Of a stretch of DNA of 64,000 nt, positions 28,051 to 37,718 are shown piece after piece. The position numbers and the translations under genes were made by a program. The stretch's first letter is position 1. Every line of letters begins with the position of its first letter. Origin of the DNA: Echinicola jeungdonensis (GTDB lineage Bacteria; Bacteroidota; Bacteroidia; Cytophagales; Cyclobacteriaceae). Location of the stretch: assembly GCF_030409905.1 (NCBI RefSeq), contig NZ_JAUFQT010000001.1, forward strand, positions 2,130,001-2,194,000, given 5' to 3'. The notes under the pieces were generated by a model, which saw nothing but the letters and a program-made list of their open reading frames with translations, had not been told where the DNA came from and made no database searches.

Positions 28051-28308
28051 ACCGAACAACCAATAACTTTTATCAAAAAGGCATTCAAAATCAATTAGTT
28101 TCTTGATAGAATAACATGCAATATTCCCAGGAGTTAGGAAATGTTTTTTAAATTGATACCTGATAAATGGAAATTTAAAATCATTGACTAAAAAGCCCTT
28201 TTATCTCATTTCTTTGATCAAGTCAATGATTAATCCTAAAGGATTCCTATTTCATTTGGAGGAGGTTTTCTTTTTATAATTACATTTCTAAAACAACCCA
28301 ATTTAACC

Positions 28309-29526
28309 ATGAAAAAGATATTTTTATTGATTGCTGTATCACTGGCTGTGGCATGTGAGAAGGAAAAAGAAGAGATTCCTAAAATGGAAACCGGAGGGAA
28401 TCCACCCATGCCAGAAGCTTGGATTGATAAAGATACAGGTCATAAAGTGGTACGGCTTTCCAACAGGGAAGGAATTAACCGGAGTTTTTATTTTCATAAC
28501 AACCCATTTTTTCAATCTGAGGATGGCACCACCAAAATGGTTTTTTATGGATCAGTTGGTGAAAACAATCAACTTTTCACCATTGATATGGAAACCAAAG
28601 AAATTACTCAACTTACTGATGACCCAGAGGGAATGTCAGGTGAAATTGTGGGAAAAAAAACCGGAAGGGTGTATTACCAGCGTGGAGATTCTGTGTTTGC
28701 TACAGATGTAAACTCCGGAAGAAGAGATTTGGTATATGTTTTTCCTGAAGGGTTCAATGCCCGGATAAGCACCATTAATGCGGATGAAAAATTGTTGGCA
28801 GGTGCCAAGAGTGTTCCTGCAAAAGATTCCATTTATCGGGCCAACCCTGAAAAATCCCAATATTTTAATAAGATATATGATGCAAAATTACCCCATGCAC
28901 TCTTTACTGTAAACTTGGAAACCCAGGAATTAGATACCATACATTCTGATACGGCCTGGATTAATCATATTCAATTTTCACCTGTTGATCCTGACCAATT
29001 GATGTTTTGCCATGAAGGTCCCTGGCATAAAGTTGACCGGATTTGGAATATCAATGTGAAGACTGGAGAAGTACAAAAGATGCATGAGCGGACCATGGAC
29101 ATGGAAATTGCAGGACATGAATTTTGGAGCCGTGATGGAGAGGTCATATGGTATGACCTGCAAATGCCCCGCGGGGAGACTTTCTATCTGGCAGGGGTCA
29201 ATGTGAAAAACGGCGAAAGGTACCGCTATCAAATGGACAGAAATGATTGGTCAATTCATTTTAACATTTCCCCTGACCAAAATCTTTTTGCCGGGGACGG
29301 TGGAGACCCTGGGCAGGTGGCCAAGGCCGAAGATGGTCAATGGATTTATCTGTTTACCCCTAAAGAAGATAGGCTGGAATCGGAAAAACTGGTCAATATG
29401 GCCCATCATGATTACTCCCTTGAGCCAAATGTTCATTTTTCTCCTGATGGTAATTGGGTGATTTTCAGAGCTAATTTTGAAGGGGAGAGCCAAATTTATG
29501 CAGTTGAGGTGGAAAAGGAAAAATAA
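28309..29526 (+). CDS. ogl: PL22 oligogalacturonate lyase, lipoprotein
   Basis: 405 aa. The signal ends in a lipobox (SLAVAC, Cys16), so it is membrane anchored rather than cytoplasmic as in enterobacterial homologues. The seven-bladed propeller shows the family landmarks TGHKVVRLSNREGINRSFYF, FCHEGPWHKVDRIW and MAHHDYSLEPNVHFSPDG, whose His residues fit the metal and catalytic sites. The known reaction is beta-elimination of short oligogalacturonides, giving 5-keto-4-deoxyuronate. This complements the upstream PL1 and GH28. It is followed by a 32-base palindrome. An approximate promoter (TTTG 28255, TACATTTC 28281) has 22-base spacing and is weak. Confidence 0.9.
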   Translation: MKKIFLLIAVSLAVACEKEKEEIPKMETGGNPPMPEAWIDKDTGHKVVRLSNREGINRSFYFHNNPFFQSEDGTTKMVFYGSVGENNQLFTIDMETKEITQLTDDPEGMSGEIVGKKTGRVYYQRGDSVFATDVNSGRRDLVYVFPEGFNARISTINADEKLLAGAKSVPAKDSIYRANPEKSQYFNKIYDAKLPHALFTVNLETQELDTIHSDTAWINHIQFSPVDPDQLMFCHEGPWHKVDRIWNINVKTGEVQKMHERTMDMEIAGHEFWSRDGEVIWYDLQMPRGETFYLAGVNVKNGERYRYQMDRNDWSIHFNISPDQNLFAGDGGDPGQVAKAEDGQWIYLFTPKEDRLESEKLVNMAHHDYSLEPNVHFSPDGNWVIFRANFEGESQIYAVEVEKEK

Positions 29527-29578
29527 ACTTGATATCTTTTTAAGGTTGTAGGATTACTTAAAAATGAATAGGGGTGTT

Positions 29579-29610
29579 CTTAATTACCAAGTATGTACTT
29601 GGTAATTAAG
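29579..29610. promoter_or_regulatory. 32-base perfect palindrome, candidate operator or terminator
   Basis: Left arm CTTAATTACCAAGTA, spacer TG, right arm TACTTGGTAATTAAG: 15 perfect base pairs. It lies between PL22 and the MgtC-like gene, 24 bases before the latter's start. A run of T does not follow at once (GCTTGATTTTT), so an operator is as likely as a terminator. A 12-base half-site recurs at 28039, and a smaller CCAAGT-GAT-ACTTGG lies at 48230-48244. Confidence 0.5.
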
Positions 29611-29634
29611 GCTTGATTTTTAAGTCTTTGGTCT

Positions 29635-30927
29635 ATGGAAGAAACATTCATGATCGATACAGATGATTTCCAACTTACGCAGATGGATTTTTTCATCAGG
29701 CTGCTTATTGCTACAGGAATTGGATTATTGATAGGCTTGGAGCGGGAGCATGCAAGTCCGGAAAAGGAGGAAGTCTTTGCAGGGGTGAGGACCTTCGTGT
29801 TTGTGGTTTTATTCGGTTTTTTGATTGCCTTTCTAAGTTTCCTATTTACCCATTGGTTGATAGTTGCAGGGTTGATTTCCGTGATGGTGTATGGAGGACT
29901 TTCTTATTGGGTGAAATCTCGAGATGGAAAAATTGGAGGAACCACAGCATTTGCAACCTTGACAGCCTTTATTTTAGGAAGTACCACATTTCTTGGTTTT
30001 ATCGAGGCTAGCCTAGCTGTTACGGTAATAGCCCTGGTAATGCTTTCTTTAAAGGAACCTTTGCACAGTATCGTAAGGCAAATCACCCAGATTGAATTGT
30101 TTGCCCTTGTTAAATTTGTGGTGATTTCCCTATTGGTTTTACCTGTTTTGCCTGATGAAACGATGGGGCCTTATGATGTCCTAAACCCGCAAGAGGTAGG
30201 CTGGGTTATTATCCTGACTTCTGGGATTGGTTTTTTGGGATATATTCTGATGAAATTTTTAGGGGGAAAAAAAGGGATTCTGCTTACGGGAATTTTCGGA
30301 GGTTTGGTTTCCAGTACCGTGGTAGCATGGGTGTTTGCTGAGAAGAGCAAGGAAATTAAAGCGTTATCAAAAAATTGTGCAGTAGCCATTCTAACCGCTT
30401 CTTCCATAATGGTTATCCGGGTTTTTGTTTGGATGACCATTTTTAACCAAGAATTGATAGGAAAGTTGGCATTGCCTCTCGCCTTGGTGTTTTTGGCGGG
30501 CGTTGGGGCTGCTTTTTACTATTATAAAAAGCCCTCCAAGGATCCGGATATCAATGCTGATCTCCCCTTGGGAGAGCCTCTCAACCTGAAAAAAGCCTTG
30601 TTTTTTGGCCTCCTTTATTCAGGGATCTTACTGTTGGTGAGTTATGCCAACAGCCAATTAGGTACAAAAGGAGTTTATATATCCAGTGGTATTGCTGCTT
30701 TGACTGATATCAACGCAATCACCATTTCTGTTTCAAAGCTGGCAGGAAACTCTTTTTCAATTCTGACCGCTCAAAATGTAATTTTAATAGCCACTCTTTG
30801 CAATACCTTGGTGAAGATCGGAATATCAATATCGGTGGGCAGTAAGTCTCTAAGAAATTATATTCTTTTGGGCTTTGGATTGGTATTTCTGATGGGAATC
30901 GCCGGTTTTTTGATAATTAATTTTTAG
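29635..30927 (+). CDS. MgtC/SapB-DUF4010 family membrane protein
   Basis: 430 aa with about a dozen hydrophobic helices. The MgtC-type start is RLLIATGIGLLIGLEREHAS followed by AGVRTFVFVVLFGFL. The C-terminal half (residues about 180-430) matches DUF4010: GGLVSSTVVAWVFAEKSKE, ISSGIAALTDINAITISVSK. Alternative start ATG 29650 is possible. The family is implicated in inner-membrane ion or stress functions; no direct link to pectin is apparent. It interrupts the enzyme genes and is preceded by the 32-base palindrome. Confidence 0.88.
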   Translation: MEETFMIDTDDFQLTQMDFFIRLLIATGIGLLIGLEREHASPEKEEVFAGVRTFVFVVLFGFLIAFLSFLFTHWLIVAGLISVMVYGGLSYWVKSRDGKIGGTTAFATLTAFILGSTTFLGFIEASLAVTVIALVMLSLKEPLHSIVRQITQIELFALVKFVVISLLVLPVLPDETMGPYDVLNPQEVGWVIILTSGIGFLGYILMKFLGGKKGILLTGIFGGLVSSTVVAWVFAEKSKEIKALSKNCAVAILTASSIMVIRVFVWMTIFNQELIGKLALPLALVFLAGVGAAFYYYKKPSKDPDINADLPLGEPLNLKKALFFGLLYSGILLLVSYANSQLGTKGVYISSGIAALTDINAITISVSKLAGNSFSILTAQNVILIATLCNTLVKIGISISVGSKSLRNYILLGFGLVFLMGIAGFLIINF

Positions 30928-30983
30928 GCCAACTGTTGCTAAAAATGGCTCTGTGATATTCTTTATTTTGGTATTGCCAAGCT

Positions 30984-31457
30984 CTATTTCCAAATTCCCA
31001 GAAGACGGCGTACGATTACAAGTTGTCCGATATGATAGGAATTATGATCTGCCACCAGCAGGAGCTCCCGGAAATAGTTTTGGCCGGAACCATGAGGGAT
31101 GGGAGCGGTGAGATCAACTTCTGGATTAGCGGCCATTTCCAATAATGCTTTTCTGTCGGAGCGGTATAGTTTGATACTATTTTCCCACTCATCAAGTGAC
31201 CTTGGTGCCACGAATTGAGGCCAGTAATCATCAGGCCAGGTTGGCTCCTTATAGTTTGGGTTTTGGCAAAAATCCAGAATATCATGTTGAATGGTCCGAA
31301 GGTGCTCCAGGAGTTGCCAGGGTGAGTATGGAAGGCCCCGAGCCTGGACTCCACGCAGTTCTTCAGGTATACCGTTTATGACAGTGTCAAAGTTGACATG
31401 GGCGTCCTCCCACTGGAGTAAACTTATAAGGTGTTTTCGAATAATGGCCTTGTCCAT
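30984..31457 (-). CDS. DinB-like (DinB_2) putative metalloenzyme
   Basis: 157 aa, the normal size. It has a four-helix-bundle pattern with LLEHLRTIQHDILDF and DHNSYHIGQLVIVRR, which supply the spaced His residues of the DinB/YfiT metal site. No signal peptide. The family includes thiol transferases and stress proteins, but the reaction here is unknown. It is convergent with the MgtC-like gene and not related to the pectin enzymes. Confidence 0.85.
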   Translation of the reverse strand: MDKAIIRKHLISLLQWEDAHVNFDTVINGIPEELRGVQARGLPYSPWQLLEHLRTIQHDILDFCQNPNYKEPTWPDDYWPQFVAPRSLDEWENSIKLYRSDRKALLEMAANPEVDLTAPIPHGSGQNYFRELLLVADHNSYHIGQLVIVRRLLGIWK

Positions 31458-31727
31458 AAGTCAAAGGATTATTTTTTAATAGATATGGTTGGTTGGGATA
31501 AGGGGCTTGAGATCTGTTTACTATACAATTTATCGATTTATAAGCTGAAGGAAAATGGGTTTTTATACCGAAACCTAAAATTTGAGTGATTGAGGAAGGA
31601 GCTGATTAATATTTTGACAACTTACCGCCTATAGTTGGCAAGAGGTCAAAGAATAGTTTCTTAAAAGAGAGTAAAGGAAAAGGAAGATGAATCCTCTTCG
31701 ATCTTTGACTTTTTTTCAAACCCAGAA
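31458..31727. other. Gene-free intergenic stretch
   Basis: The interval upstream of the DinB-like gene carries no credible ORF. Its right end adjoins the minus-strand terminator of the acetylesterase gene. No promoter of the consensus type was noticed. Confidence 0.35.
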
Positions 31728-31756
31728 AAAAGGCCGGAGGAGAATCCCCCGGCCTT
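31724..31756 (-). terminator. Intrinsic terminator of the two-domain acetylesterase gene
   Basis: On the minus strand AAGGCCGG (31756-31749) pairs with CCGGCCTT (31737-31730), followed by TTTTTTC. It lies 29 bases past the stop codon. Confidence 0.9.
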
Positions 31757-31784
31757 GATAACCTATTAAAATTAAACTTTATTC

Positions 31785-33290
31785 TTATTTTATGTAATCT
31801 TTAAGATCGCATTCTTCCAATCCTTTTATTCCTTTAACCACCGCTTTTGCATTGTATTCTGCTCCTTCTTTGATGGTATGGGTATGGTCCCTGTCATTAA
31901 AGAAATGCTCTTTAACATATTCCTCTCCCAACTCATCATAACCATCCGCGATGATTTTATTGAGGTTGATGAAATAAGCTTCCCTGGCTTCAGCAGCCTG
32001 TTTTGCCCAAAGTCCATAGCTATCATCAGCCCGGTTTACTTTGCCTTCTTCATTCCAGCTGTTTCGAGGGATCAATGAGCATACAATAGGAGTTGCTCCT
32101 TTTTCTTTGGTTTCAGTAATCATTTGTTTCAGGTATTGACCATAAGAAAATACCGTTTCATATTGCTCAGTGATAGGGTTATAAATTTCCTCGGCTTCAG
32201 TACCTGCACTTCTGATGGTGCCTCTTGCGCGGTGATTATCATCCAATGGACTGCTGTCGTTATGTCCAAACTGCATGATCACATAGTCCCCTGGCTCTAA
32301 CCTTTCATATACTTTTTCCCAAAGGCCATAAGTCTGGTAGGTTCGGCTACTGGTTCCGCCCAAAGCATGGTTTTGCACTTTGATTTCTTCCAGATCAAAA
32401 TAGGGAGCCATATAATCTCCCCAGCCCCAAAGGCCTCCAGCACCATCTCCCTGGCCATTTTTTACCGTACTGTCCCCAATCAGGTATAGGGTGGGTTTGT
32501 CTTTTTTCAAATAAGCCTGAAGCTTACATTTTTCCAGGTCTTTGATTCCCTGCACTACTGTCCAGGCGTTGATGCGGGCGCCGGCTTCATTGGTATGGGT
32601 ATGATCTTTTTCAAATAAAGCTTTGACCACCTTAGGGCCCCATTGGTCATATTGATTGGCTACTCTTTCATTCAGATCAATAAAAAAAGCACCGGTCCTT
32701 CTGGCCACCGCTTTGGCCCATTTGCCATAATCCTGATCTGCCCTTTCTACTTCTCCATCATGGAATTTGTTCCTGGGGATCATGGAAGCAATGATGGGTG
32801 TGGCTCCTTTTTCTTTGGCTTCGGTAACAAACTTTTTTAAATACCAACCATAGGTATGAACCGTTTCTGGTGTGCCATCGGGCCAGATCAACTCAACCGT
32901 CTCATCACCGGTTCCTGGAAGCACCCCCCGGTAACCCGCCCTGGTAGTGTCAGGCTTGCTTCCTTCATTATGGCCAAATTGCATAATAACAAAGTCACCT
33001 GGTTTTAAATCATCCAGGACCCTTTTCCATCTTCCTTCTTTGACAAAAGTTCTGGTGCTACGGCCGGCCATGGCCTGATTGCTGACTTCTAACAGCTCAC
33101 TGTTAAAAAAGTCATCAATAAAGGTTCCCCAGCCCCATTGGCCAGGCCCTCCATCCCCGGAGCTGTTTCTAACGGTGCTGTCTCCGATAATATAAAGGGT
33201 GGGTTTTTCTTCTTTGGCAGTAAATGCTGCCGCTACCATTAGTAATAGGAATGCAAATAGGGGGAGTAATCCTTTTCGTTTTCTTTGCAT
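31785..33290 (-). CDS. Tandem CE12 rhamnogalacturonan acetylesterase
   Basis: 501 aa with signal peptide (LLPLFAFLLLMVAAAFTA) and two complete SGNH/CE12 domains. Domain 1: IIGDSTVRN (Ser38), MAGRSTRTF, MQFGHNEG and KDHTHTN (Asp229, His232). Domain 2: LIGDSTVKN (Ser274), LGGTSSRTY, MQFGHNDSS and DRDHTHT (Asp468, His471). Both triads look intact. CE12 enzymes remove acetyl groups from galacturonic acid in rhamnogalacturonan. Two active domains in one chain would allow two substrates or cooperative action. It is divergent from the GH105 gene at 33608 and has its own terminator. Confidence 0.92.
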   Translation of the reverse strand: MQRKRKGLLPLFAFLLLMVAAAFTAKEEKPTLYIIGDSTVRNSSGDGGPGQWGWGTFIDDFFNSELLEVSNQAMAGRSTRTFVKEGRWKRVLDDLKPGDFVIMQFGHNEGSKPDTTRAGYRGVLPGTGDETVELIWPDGTPETVHTYGWYLKKFVTEAKEKGATPIIASMIPRNKFHDGEVERADQDYGKWAKAVARRTGAFFIDLNERVANQYDQWGPKVVKALFEKDHTHTNEAGARINAWTVVQGIKDLEKCKLQAYLKKDKPTLYLIGDSTVKNGQGDGAGGLWGWGDYMAPYFDLEEIKVQNHALGGTSSRTYQTYGLWEKVYERLEPGDYVIMQFGHNDSSPLDDNHRARGTIRSAGTEAEEIYNPITEQYETVFSYGQYLKQMITETKEKGATPIVCSLIPRNSWNEEGKVNRADDSYGLWAKQAAEAREAYFINLNKIIADGYDELGEEYVKEHFFNDRDHTHTIKEGAEYNAKAVVKGIKGLEECDLKDYIK

Positions 33291-33607
33291 GGTTTAGGAT
33301 TCGTTTTTTGGGTAAATTAATTCAAATGGAATTTACTTTTAGGATATATGATTTATCACCTCTCATTATAAACCACAATCATTTAAGATATTAAATATAA
33401 TGAGAATAGGAATTCCCTTGGATCAATGATTTCTTTGGTAAACTCCATCAATAAAACTAAAAATAGAATTCCAAAAAGCTATGCTGTATTATGTGGTTTG
33501 AAATAAATTCCATCACGATACAGGACAGTAATTCCAATAGGAAAACTAATTTTATATTTTTAAATCAATTAGTCAAAATGACCCAAATTTTACCTTAAAT
33601 AAATATT
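33291..33607. promoter_or_regulatory. Divergent intergenic region between CE12 and GH105 genes
   Basis: 317 bases that must carry promoters for both directions. TATATTTT near 33552 could be a -7 box for GH105, but no TTTG stands at the right distance. No strong inverted repeat was found. Confidence 0.35.
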
Positions 33608-34990
33608 ATGAATATCCAACAACCAATTTGGCGAGGTGGATTAGTAGGATTGCTAAGTCTAACCCTTGCCTGCTCACCCCAGGAAAAACAAGAAACTGTC
33701 CAGGAACCAGAAGTGCTAACCGATACCAATACTCCTTTGCATCTTTTGGAACCTGATTATCCGGTGCCTTATGGTCACCCGGAAGAAAAAGAGGTGAAGG
33801 AGGTTCTAGATAGAATTTATAAATATTTGGATTCTACCACGCCAGCAGCGATCCTTTCTGAAGAGGGCGGGGAATCTCTTACTGATTATAGCCAAGTGGA
33901 TGAAAAATCCGTCCTCAGTCAAGGAGATTTTAGATTGTTGAGCTATGAATGGGGGGTGACTTATTCAGCCATGCTTTTGGCTGGAGAGGTTACTGGAGAT
34001 CAAAAATATACCGATTACACTAAAAAAAGGGTCAAATTAATTGCAGACCTTTTTACTCATTTTAAGGAATTACCGAGCAAGGACCATGCTTTGCATTCCG
34101 TTTTGTATCCTGGGGCTTTGGATGATGCAGGAGCGCTTTGTGCCTCCTTTATCAAGACCCAGAGAAGCGGGGTGGATGCTGATGTAAGACCGGTAATTGA
34201 CAACTTTATAGATTACATCATGAATGGCCAATTCCGCCTTGAGGATGGGACCTTGGCCAGAAACAGGCCCTTGAAAAACACTCTTTGGTTGGATGACCTT
34301 TATATGAGTGTGCCTGCTATTGTCCAAATGGGCAAATTGACTGGTGAGCAAAAATACTTTGATGAGGCAGTCCGTCAGATAAAACTATTTTCTGATCGGA
34401 TGTTCAATGAGGAAAAAGGCCTTTATATGCACGGTTGGGTGCAAGGCATGGAGGAACACCCTCAGTTCCACTGGGGCCGTGCCAATGGCTGGGCCATCCT
34501 GACCAAGGTGGAGGTGCTAAATGCTTTGCCAGAGGATCATCCAGGCCGCCCAATGGTTTTGGACTTGCTTAGAAAACATATTCGTGGATTGGCAAGGTTG
34601 CAGTCCGGTTCGGGATTTTGGCATCAGCTTTTGGACCGAAATGATTCTTATTTGGAAACTTCTGCAACGGCCATATATACTTATTGTATTGCCCGTGCGG
34701 TCAACGAAGGCTGGGTGGATGATCAGGCCCATGCTCCAATGGCAATTTTGGCTTGGAATGCAGTAAGTACCAAAGTAAATGATAAAGGCCAGGTGGAAGG
34801 AACCTGTGTAGGGACCGGAATGGGTTTCGACCCTGCTTTTTACTACCACCGTCCCATTAATCCATATGCTGCCCACGGCTATGGTCCGGTAATCGCAGCT
34901 GGGGCAGAAGTCATCAGAATGCTAAAGATGCATGATTTTGAGATCAATGACAGCTCAGTGCAGTTGCTGGATGAATCTGCAAAGGATTAA
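33608..34990 (+). CDS. GH105/GH88-type unsaturated uronyl hydrolase, lipoprotein
   Basis: 460 aa. The signal ends at LTLACS (Cys22). The (alpha/alpha)6 fold is shown by NTLWLDDLYMSVPAIVQMG with the catalytic Asp at 229 or 230, HWGRANGWAILTKVEVLNAL and YLETSATAIYTYCIARAVNE. A helical N-terminal part of about 100 residues precedes. It differs from the other GH105 copy at 22623 in having a lipid anchor and in sequence, so the two may act on different unsaturated products or compartments. It lies opposite the CE12 gene and before a terminator. Confidence 0.9.
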   Translation: MNIQQPIWRGGLVGLLSLTLACSPQEKQETVQEPEVLTDTNTPLHLLEPDYPVPYGHPEEKEVKEVLDRIYKYLDSTTPAAILSEEGGESLTDYSQVDEKSVLSQGDFRLLSYEWGVTYSAMLLAGEVTGDQKYTDYTKKRVKLIADLFTHFKELPSKDHALHSVLYPGALDDAGALCASFIKTQRSGVDADVRPVIDNFIDYIMNGQFRLEDGTLARNRPLKNTLWLDDLYMSVPAIVQMGKLTGEQKYFDEAVRQIKLFSDRMFNEEKGLYMHGWVQGMEEHPQFHWGRANGWAILTKVEVLNALPEDHPGRPMVLDLLRKHIRGLARLQSGSGFWHQLLDRNDSYLETSATAIYTYCIARAVNEGWVDDQAHAPMAILAWNAVSTKVNDKGQVEGTCVGTGMGFDPAFYYHRPINPYAAHGYGPVIAAGAEVIRMLKMHDFEINDSSVQLLDESAKD

Positions 34991-35033
34991 ATTATTTTCA
35001 TTTAAATAGGTTTAGGGTTAATTTCTTTCTAAT

Positions 35034-35067
35034 AAGCCGCCTCAAAGTTTTGGGGTGGCTTTTTTTA
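35034..35067 (+). terminator. Intrinsic terminator after the second GH105 gene
   Basis: AAGCCGCCTC pairs with GGGGTGGCTT with G-T pairs, then TTTTTT. It lies 45 bases after the stop codon. Confidence 0.75.
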
Positions 35068-35069
35068 TA

Positions 35070-35450
35070 TGACTAAACCAGTCTATAAGTCTTTGCCTGA
35101 AAAGTAATGATGGAAATAAAGGAAAGAATCAAGAGGATTGAAAAAAGAAAAATGTAGAATTAATAATTGATTCCTGCAACAGTAGTTTGTGTCTTCATAA
35201 ACCGCCAGCTAAACAAGGTTACTTGCAATCCCTTGACAGGTAAGTAGGCTCCCAAATAACAAACAAACCTAACAACTAATAACTTTCACTGAATATGTTT
35301 TCAAAATTTATTTGTTTCAAAACGGAACTAAGTTAACTGTCTTGGCTAGCTCAGAATAATTTAAGTGTTTTTATAACTTTTAATAAGAATTATATAATTT
35401 GGATGGTCAAGTAATTTTATACTTTCCAATAAAACCCAAATTCAATATTT
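35070..35450. other. Gene-free region before GH39
   Basis: No credible ORF. AT-rich, with no clear consensus promoter; a TATAATTTGG stretch near 35393 is close to a -7 box but off by one base in spacing. Confidence 0.35.
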
Positions 35451-37196
35451 ATGAAATTATCTTTTGCAATATTTAGAATCATCAAAAATAGCATTTTGTC
35501 TTTTTTTGTTTTGATTCCTGTGTCTTTAATTTATGCTCAATCCAACGGGGTAAGTGAAGAGGAAGCGGAAATCAATATTGATTTTTCCCAGCATATTGGA
35601 CAAATGAGTCCGGTTTGGGCCTGGTGGGGATATGATGAGCCCAATTATACCTATATGAAGGATGGGAAAAAGTTGCTGACAGAAATTTCCCAGTTAAGCC
35701 CTGTCCCGGTAAATGTGAGGGCACATAGCCTATTGGTTACAGATGAGGGGCCGAGAGCCGCCTTAAAATGGGGTTCTACCAATGTTTATACCGAGGATGA
35801 GAAAGGAAATCCTGTTTATGACTGGACCATTGTGGATAAAATTTTTGATACCTATATCGAGAGAGGGATGAAGCCTTTTGCCCAAATTGGCTTTATGCCA
35901 AAAGCACTTTCCTCCAAACCGGAACCCTACCGCCACCATTGGAAACCTGGAGCCAAATATGAAGAGATTTACAGGGGCTGGGCCTATCCGCCCAAGGATT
36001 ATGAAAAATGGGCCGAACTGGTTTATCAATGGATCAGTCATTGTGTGGAACGGTATGGAAAAGAAGAAGTGGAGAGCTGGTACTGGGAGTTGTGGAATGA
36101 ATATAATATTGGATACTGGCAAGGTACCACGGAAGAATATTTCAAGCTTTACGATTTTACTGCTGATGCTGCCAAAAGGGCACTTCCTTCTATAAAAATA
36201 GGAGGACCTGAGACTACGGGGCCAGGTCATCCCGATGCTGCCAAAGAACTAAGAATGTTTCTGGACCATGTGACCAAAGGTACCAATTATGCTACGGATA
36301 AGACCGGTTCCCCGTTGGATTTTATCACCTTTCATGCCAAGGGAAGTCCTAGATTGGATGATGGTGTGGTGGTCATGGATATGGGCAGGCAATTAAGGGA
36401 TATTGACAAAGGTTTTGAAATAGTGGCCTCTTACCCTGAGCTCAAAGACTTGCCCATCATCATTGGGGAGTCAGATCCGGAAGGTTGTGCAGCCTGTTCT
36501 GAAGCCGATTATCCGCATAACGCTTACAGGAACGGAACCATGTATTCCAGTTACACAGCCGCTTCTTTTGCCAGAAAGTATGAGTTGGCGGATCATTATG
36601 GCGTAAATTTCCTGGGAGCAGTAACCTGGGGTTTTGAATTTGAAAATCAGCCTTGGTTTGCTGGATTTAGGGATATGGCCACCAATGGAGTAAATAAGCC
36701 GGTACTGAATGTCTTTAGGATGTTTGGCATGATGACTGGGCAAAGGGTAGCCGTAAGTGGAACCCTTGGTGGAAATGCTGGTTTGCCCTATGATTATAAA
36801 ACCATTAGGGATCAAAGCGTCCGCGGGGAGGAACCGGACATCAATGCTTTGGCTGCTATTGATGGGGAAAAAGCCACTGTTATGGTCTGGAATTATCATG
36901 ACCGAAATGATTTGAGAGGAATTTCATCTGTGGCCCTGAATATGGAAAATTTACCTGATGGCCAGTATCAGCTTTTACATTTCAGAGTGGATCAGGAGAA
37001 CAGCAATTCCTATGAGCTTTGGAAAAAAATGGGGTCTCCCCAAAACCCGAGCGATTCTCAAATCCGTCAGCTTGAGGAAGCGGGACAATTGGAACTTTTA
37101 GAACCACCAAAATGGGTAAAAGTGAAAGATGGAAAATTGAAGGTGGATTTGGTTCTTCCACGCCAAGGAGTTTCCTTGCTTAAATTAACGAGGTAA
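35451..37196 (+). CDS. GH39-like beta-xylosidase/glycosidase
   Basis: 581 aa with signal peptide (ILSFFVLIPVSLIYAQS). The TIM barrel has WYWELWNEYNIGYW with acid/base Glu217 and LPIIIGESDPEG with nucleophile Glu340, both in the GH39 arrangement. A C-terminal beta-sandwich (VMVWNYHDRN, LKVDLVLPRQGVSLLKL) follows from about 470. GH39 members hydrolyse beta-xylosides and some alpha-L-arabinosides. In a pectin locus this may act on xylogalacturonan or arabinan side chains, which is inference. It is a single transcription unit before module 1. Confidence 0.85.
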   Translation: MKLSFAIFRIIKNSILSFFVLIPVSLIYAQSNGVSEEEAEINIDFSQHIGQMSPVWAWWGYDEPNYTYMKDGKKLLTEISQLSPVPVNVRAHSLLVTDEGPRAALKWGSTNVYTEDEKGNPVYDWTIVDKIFDTYIERGMKPFAQIGFMPKALSSKPEPYRHHWKPGAKYEEIYRGWAYPPKDYEKWAELVYQWISHCVERYGKEEVESWYWELWNEYNIGYWQGTTEEYFKLYDFTADAAKRALPSIKIGGPETTGPGHPDAAKELRMFLDHVTKGTNYATDKTGSPLDFITFHAKGSPRLDDGVVVMDMGRQLRDIDKGFEIVASYPELKDLPIIIGESDPEGCAACSEADYPHNAYRNGTMYSSYTAASFARKYELADHYGVNFLGAVTWGFEFENQPWFAGFRDMATNGVNKPVLNVFRMFGMMTGQRVAVSGTLGGNAGLPYDYKTIRDQSVRGEEPDINALAAIDGEKATVMVWNYHDRNDLRGISSVALNMENLPDGQYQLLHFRVDQENSNSYELWKKMGSPQNPSDSQIRQLEEAGQLELLEPPKWVKVKDGKLKVDLVLPRQGVSLLKLTR

Positions 37197-37243
37197 AGGA
37201 TTTTTGGCTTAATTTTTCCATGAATGGTGAAAAACAAAGGGTG

Positions 37244-37258
37244 AACAGCATAGTACAG
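37244..37258 (+). promoter_or_regulatory. Copy 2 of the AACAGnnyAGTACAG motif
   Basis: AACAGCATAGTACAG in the gap between GH39 and the sigma gene. It shares 12 fixed positions with the copies at 13194 and 45540, and is followed about 110 bases later by GGGGTTTTAT and a terminator hairpin. Confidence 0.35.
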
Positions 37259-37390
37259 TATGATTTGAACGAATGAAATTTTTAAATTTCTAATTCAAAT
37301 CAATCCCAACATGTGGATCGGTTTGGAAAGAAGATTTTGACAGTAATTGTTAAAACTTCATTTCGATTAGGGGTTTTATAGACAGAAAAG

Positions 37391-37418
37391 CCAACTCTAT
37401 AATGGAGTTGGTTTTTTC
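37391..37418 (+). terminator. Intrinsic terminator, part of a recurring GGGGTTT-hairpin element
   Basis: CCAACTC (37391-37397), loop, GAGTTGG (37405-37411) and TTTTTTC. GGGGTTTT at 37370 precedes it. It is 195 bases beyond the GH39 stop codon, so it may end a long 3' region or a separate small RNA. Confidence 0.75.
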
Positions 37419-37718
37419 TTATCCCCTTTTTACCTAACCTTCCTGCTCATGCCCAATCAGGATAGTTCAGAACACTTATTGTATAATTGTTTCATAATTT
37501 GGCGGTTAGCCATTTCTAAAAATTGGAAAAACCAGCTAAATCTGGGAAAGTTACCATTAATAATTTATTTTACATTTTCTGAGAATTTGTTTTAGAAATC
37601 GACCATTGCGTCTTCTAATTCCCCTGAACTTTTTTCTTTAATGTGCAGGAAAAACACTTGGAATATTAAAATAAATATTGGTTGGTCTTTAAATCCCAAA
37701 AATAACCCTAAGTGCCAA

